A DNA stretch of 64,000 bases from Tsuneonella troitsensis. Lineage in GTDB: Bacteria; Pseudomonadota; Alphaproteobacteria; Sphingomonadales; Sphingomonadaceae. The notes below the pieces were generated by a model. The model did not search any database. It had not been told where the DNA came from and was given only the letters and a program-made list of their open reading frames with translations. Position numbers and translations under genes: made by a program. The stretch lies in contig NZ_LMAU01000007.1 in assembly GCF_001441535.1 (NCBI RefSeq), positions 85,717-149,716 of the forward strand, given 5' to 3'. Shown here in pieces: positions 61,366-64,000 of the stretch (the stretch's first letter is position 1; each line of letters opens with the position of its first letter).

Positions 61366-63900
61366 TCAGGGTAGCGGGTCGGGTGCGATTGGCTCTCGCA
61401 CTCTGGAGCTTTCACACTGTGTCGTGGGCGAGTCGTGCTCAGGTGTGAGCGAATGGCGTAGGCTCGGCCAGCTTTCTTCATGGCCGTATGCAGGCACGGG
61501 CAGGCCGTCTTCGTCAACAGTCGTCCCGCCCGGCCAGGCATGGCCGGTGAGCGCCGGGAACCAGTCGGCCGGATTATCGCCGACGGCCTCGCGCAACAGG
61601 TCCAGACGGCGGACGGTGCCCTCGCGGCCCGACAGCACCGCAAGCACTTCGGGCGCGTTGGAAAGGTCGAGCCTTACCACGACGCTCGCATCGGGCTGGC
61701 GGATGAGGAACGCGCGGCTGTGGGCCGGCAGCGAGCGGATCAGGGCAAGCTCGTGGCTGGTCAGTCCGAAACCGTCGCAATAGTCCTCCGCCCGTGCGCG
61801 GGCGTTGGGCATGAAGATCATCGTCGCCGTCTGCTCGACCAGCGCGGTGGCGATGCGGCTATCCAGCGCATCGCGCGCCGACTGGGTGGCAAAGCCGACC
61901 AGCGCGTTGCGCTTACGCAAGGTCTTGAGCCAGTCGCGAATGCGGGCCGCGAACACCTCGTCGTCGAGCGCCTTCCACCCCTCGTCGATCAGGATCATCG
62001 TCGGCTTGCCGTCGAGCCGTTCCTCGATCCGGTGGAACAGGTACATCATCGTCGGCGTGCGCAAGCGCGGATTCTCGAGCAGCGCGGTCATGTCGAATCC
62101 GAGCACGCGCGCACCCAGATCGAGCCTGTCCTCGGCGTTGTCGAACAGCCACGAATGCTCGCCGCCCGCGATCCAGGCGGAGAGCCGGTCGGCCAGGTCA
62201 CCCGGTTGCGGCCGCTTGGCGCCCGACAGCAGTTCGCGGAAATGCTTCAACCTGCGCAATCCGGCATCGTTGGCATAAGCGGCATCGACCGCTCCGGCGA
62301 TCGTCGCCAGTTCCTCTGGTCCATCGGCCTTCAGCAGCACCGCCAGCCAGTCGCGCAGGAAGGCGCGGTTGCCGGGCGTGTCGGGAAGAGCGAGCGGATT
62401 GAATCCGGTGGGTTCGCCGCTGGCGATCCGGTCGTAGCGCCCGCCGATGCCCCGAATGAAGAGTTCTGCACCGCGATCCTTGTCGAAAAGGATCGTCCTA
62501 GGGCTGAATTTCTGCGCCTGCGCGGCGACGAAATTCATCACTACCGTCTTGCCGGAGCCCGAGGGACCAATGACCGTGAAGTTGCCGAGGTCGCCGTTGT
62601 GGAAGTTGAAGAAGAACGGGGTCTGGCTGGTCGTCTGCAGCAGCGTGACCGCATCGCCCCAGTGGTTCCCCTCGGCCTGGCCGAGCGCCATGCCGTGCAA
62701 GGACCCGAAGCTCGCCATGTTGGCGCTCGAGATCATCGCGCGGCGGGCGATATAGCCCTCGTTTCCGGGAAACTGGCCCCAGAACGCCGGCTCGAGGTTG
62801 GTATCCTCCCGAACCACGATGGCGCCCGTATCGGCCAGCGCCGCGGCGCAGGCGGCGGTCGCCTCGTCCAGAAGCGGCAAGGTCCGTTCGCGCACGAGGA
62901 CCGTGAGGTGGTGGTCGCCGAAACCGACAGCTCCATTGCCCAGCGCGTCGCGGGCGGCGAGCATGTCGTGCCGCTCGGCCATCGCCTCCTCGTCGGCGCT
63001 CTTCAAGCGGCGGATCGCCAGGTCCATCCGCTCGCGCGCCGTCGTGCGTTCGGACGGAGCATAGCTTTCGGACACAACCATCTCAAACGGCTGGCGCAGC
63101 AGCGCGTCGAGCAGGCCAGGGCTGGTCGCCTCGGGGTAGTCCTTGAGGCTGAGGATCGCGGCAAAGTCCGGTTCGCCGCTGCCGCGCAGCTCCATCGCGT
63201 CGAGGCCGAAGCTCGCCCGGCGATAGGGCAGCATCTGGCCGATGTCGGTCTCGTCGGCCGGACGGCGCACCGGGCGCATCTCGCCGTTGTAGAGCGCGCT
63301 CAGCAGTTCGAGAATCTCGTTGTTGAGGGCGCCGCTCGGGCCCTCGTAATCGTCGAGCATCGTCGCGCCATAAGCCTGCAGCGAGGCGACGAGCCCGGTG
63401 GCCGCCGCCCTTAAGGCGCGCACGTCCTTGGGATCGGCGTCGACTTCCCGCTGCCCCTTCCTGCTCCACATCTTCGCCGCCTTTTCGGCGAGGCCCGCCT
63501 TGCCGCGCGCCGGTCGCCGAACGAGCGTGACGAACTGATCGTTGACGAACAGCGAACCACTGCCCAGCCGCTCTTTCCAGCGGCGGTCGATGTGCGCGCT
63601 GAGGGGATCGGGAAACTCCGCGTCGAGCTCGATCTGCACCCGGCGGCGAATGACGTGGTGATACAGCACGAACCGCGCATCGAGCGTCGAGCGCAGCATC
63701 ACCTCACGCGTCGCGGCATGGTGGTTGAGCGCGTCCGAATCCTCGGTCTCGAACAGCAGTCCGGGGACCTGCAGAGCGGTCATCACGCTACCGTCGCGCA
63801 AAAGCACGGTATTGCCGTCGATGAGGCGGGCGTAGGGCAGGCGGTCGCCAGCGCGGGCTTCCTTCGCGCTCCAGGCGGCGGCGCCGATCCATTTCTTCAT
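61366..63900 (-). CDS. virB4: Type IV secretion ATPase VirB4/TrbE
   Basis: An 844-residue protein; the ATG at 63900 (MKKWIGAAAW) is preferred over an upstream in-frame ATG inside virB3. The N-terminal CagE/VirB4 domain contains RLIDGNTVLLRDGSVMTALQ. The ATPase domain has the P-loop VIGPSGSGKTVVMNF and Walker B MILIDEGWKALDDE, with QSARDAL. It would power T-pilus assembly or substrate transfer from the cytoplasmic face. The C-terminal 40 residues (SWPSLRHSLTPEHDSPTT onward) extend past the usual core. It follows virB3 directly and converges on the PEPxxWA gene. Confidence 0.92.
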   Translation of the reverse strand: MKKWIGAAAWSAKEARAGDRLPYARLIDGNTVLLRDGSVMTALQVPGLLFETEDSDALNHHAATREVMLRSTLDARFVLYHHVIRRRVQIELDAEFPDPLSAHIDRRWKERLGSGSLFVNDQFVTLVRRPARGKAGLAEKAAKMWSRKGQREVDADPKDVRALRAAATGLVASLQAYGATMLDDYEGPSGALNNEILELLSALYNGEMRPVRRPADETDIGQMLPYRRASFGLDAMELRGSGEPDFAAILSLKDYPEATSPGLLDALLRQPFEMVVSESYAPSERTTARERMDLAIRRLKSADEEAMAERHDMLAARDALGNGAVGFGDHHLTVLVRERTLPLLDEATAACAAALADTGAIVVREDTNLEPAFWGQFPGNEGYIARRAMISSANMASFGSLHGMALGQAEGNHWGDAVTLLQTTSQTPFFFNFHNGDLGNFTVIGPSGSGKTVVMNFVAAQAQKFSPRTILFDKDRGAELFIRGIGGRYDRIASGEPTGFNPLALPDTPGNRAFLRDWLAVLLKADGPEELATIAGAVDAAYANDAGLRRLKHFRELLSGAKRPQPGDLADRLSAWIAGGEHSWLFDNAEDRLDLGARVLGFDMTALLENPRLRTPTMMYLFHRIEERLDGKPTMILIDEGWKALDDEVFAARIRDWLKTLRKRNALVGFATQSARDALDSRIATALVEQTATMIFMPNARARAEDYCDGFGLTSHELALIRSLPAHSRAFLIRQPDASVVVRLDLSNAPEVLAVLSGREGTVRRLDLLREAVGDNPADWFPALTGHAWPGGTTVDEDGLPVPAYGHEESWPSLRHSLTPEHDSPTTQCESSRVREPIAPDPLP

Positions 63901-63916
63901 TCGCCGAATCCTTCCA

Positions 63917-64000
63917 TCAGGCGGCGTAACTGTTGCAGCCCCAGCGCTTCCAGTTGGGTACACGGGGACACTTGCTGACCTTGGTGAGCCAAAGGTCGAA
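63917..64000 (-). CDS. virB3: Type IV secretion protein VirB3, C-terminal end
   Basis: Only the last 27 codons are in the window, ending at TGA 63919-63917 (FDLWLTKVSKCPRVPN then WKRWGCNSYAA). The position just before virB4 and the F-D-L-W-L and W-x-x-x-SYA end match VirB3. A gap of 16 bases separates it from the virB4 ATG. The rest of the cluster lies beyond the right edge. Confidence 0.7.
   Translation of the reverse strand, partial: FDLWLTKVSKCPRVPNWKRWGCNSYAA

Noticed and set aside
61480..63414. A 644-codon plus-strand open frame opposite virB4
   Set aside because: It is the complement of a GC-rich, strongly biased virB4 gene. The protein has no fold-like pattern and virB4 has all its motifs on the other strand.

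Overview
The window looks like a chromosomal segment of a sphingomonad (Sphingomonadales, perhaps Erythrobacteraceae). The evidence is a moderately GC-rich base composition, two proteins with the PEPxxWA-type C-terminal sorting signal, an exosortase resembling the sphingomonad V type with its small accessory protein, a CtrA-family response regulator, and spore-coat-U-type chaperone/usher pili. No rRNA, tRNA, CRISPR array or transposase was seen.

Layout. The left edge (1-276) is the start of a LuxR-type HTH regulator. 609-7217 is a compact polysaccharide/signalling module: a stand-alone receiver, a YaiO-like TPR/beta-barrel, a HEAT-repeat membrane protein and a processive-type GT2 synthase on the plus strand. 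It converges on an Hpt protein, a second receiver and a CHASE3-PAS hybrid histidine kinase on the minus strand. 7539-10939 is an envelope-stress-like locus: a PRC-barrel-like secreted protein, a secreted subtilase, an ECF sigma factor and a membrane anti-sigma factor. A PilZ-like protein follows.

11975-60304 behaves as one large exopolysaccharide (EPS) and cell-surface island. It is bracketed by two paralogous DUF1996 lipoproteins (11975-13246 and 57287-58543). Near the left end lie a CtrA paralogue, rfbD and a chaperone/usher pilus operon. The middle holds a GT, a HAD/membrane fusion, a PEPxxWA-CTERM protein, an L,D-transpeptidase, a CAP-domain protein, a PP1-like phosphatase, a DsbA-like protein, and then the assembly genes: Wzy-type ligase/polymerase, glycosyltransferases, a methyltransferase, Wzx flippase, sugar oxidoreductase and epimerase, and WecG. 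Next come a TPR lipoprotein, Wza-like export protein, outer-membrane barrel, Wzz/GumC-like protein, CpsD/CapB-like kinase, SleB hydrolase and more GTs. The right end carries a minus-strand run (GT25, SGNH remnant, EpsD-type PPIase, EpsI, exosortase, UDP-xylose synthase), the initiating sugar-phosphate transferase and the small exosortase accessory protein. A second PEPxxWA-CTERM gene (60572-61249) follows. The right edge is the end of a type IV secretion cluster (virB4 and the tail of virB3).

How the genes fit together. The phosphoglycosyltransferase starts a lipid-linked repeat unit and the GTs, WecG, methyltransferase, UXS, RfbD and SDR genes build and decorate it. Wzx flips it, Wzy polymerises it, and the Wzz/CpsD/Wza/outer-membrane-barrel set controls length and export. 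The exosortase and EpsI would process PEPxxWA-CTERM proteins that share this surface. A recurring TTAACC element, often resembling a CtrA half-box, lies close upstream of the CtrA paralogue, both DUF1996 genes, both pilus subunit genes, a PEPxxWA gene and a lipoprotein gene. This suggests, as inference, a surface-remodelling regulon tied to a CtrA-type regulator.
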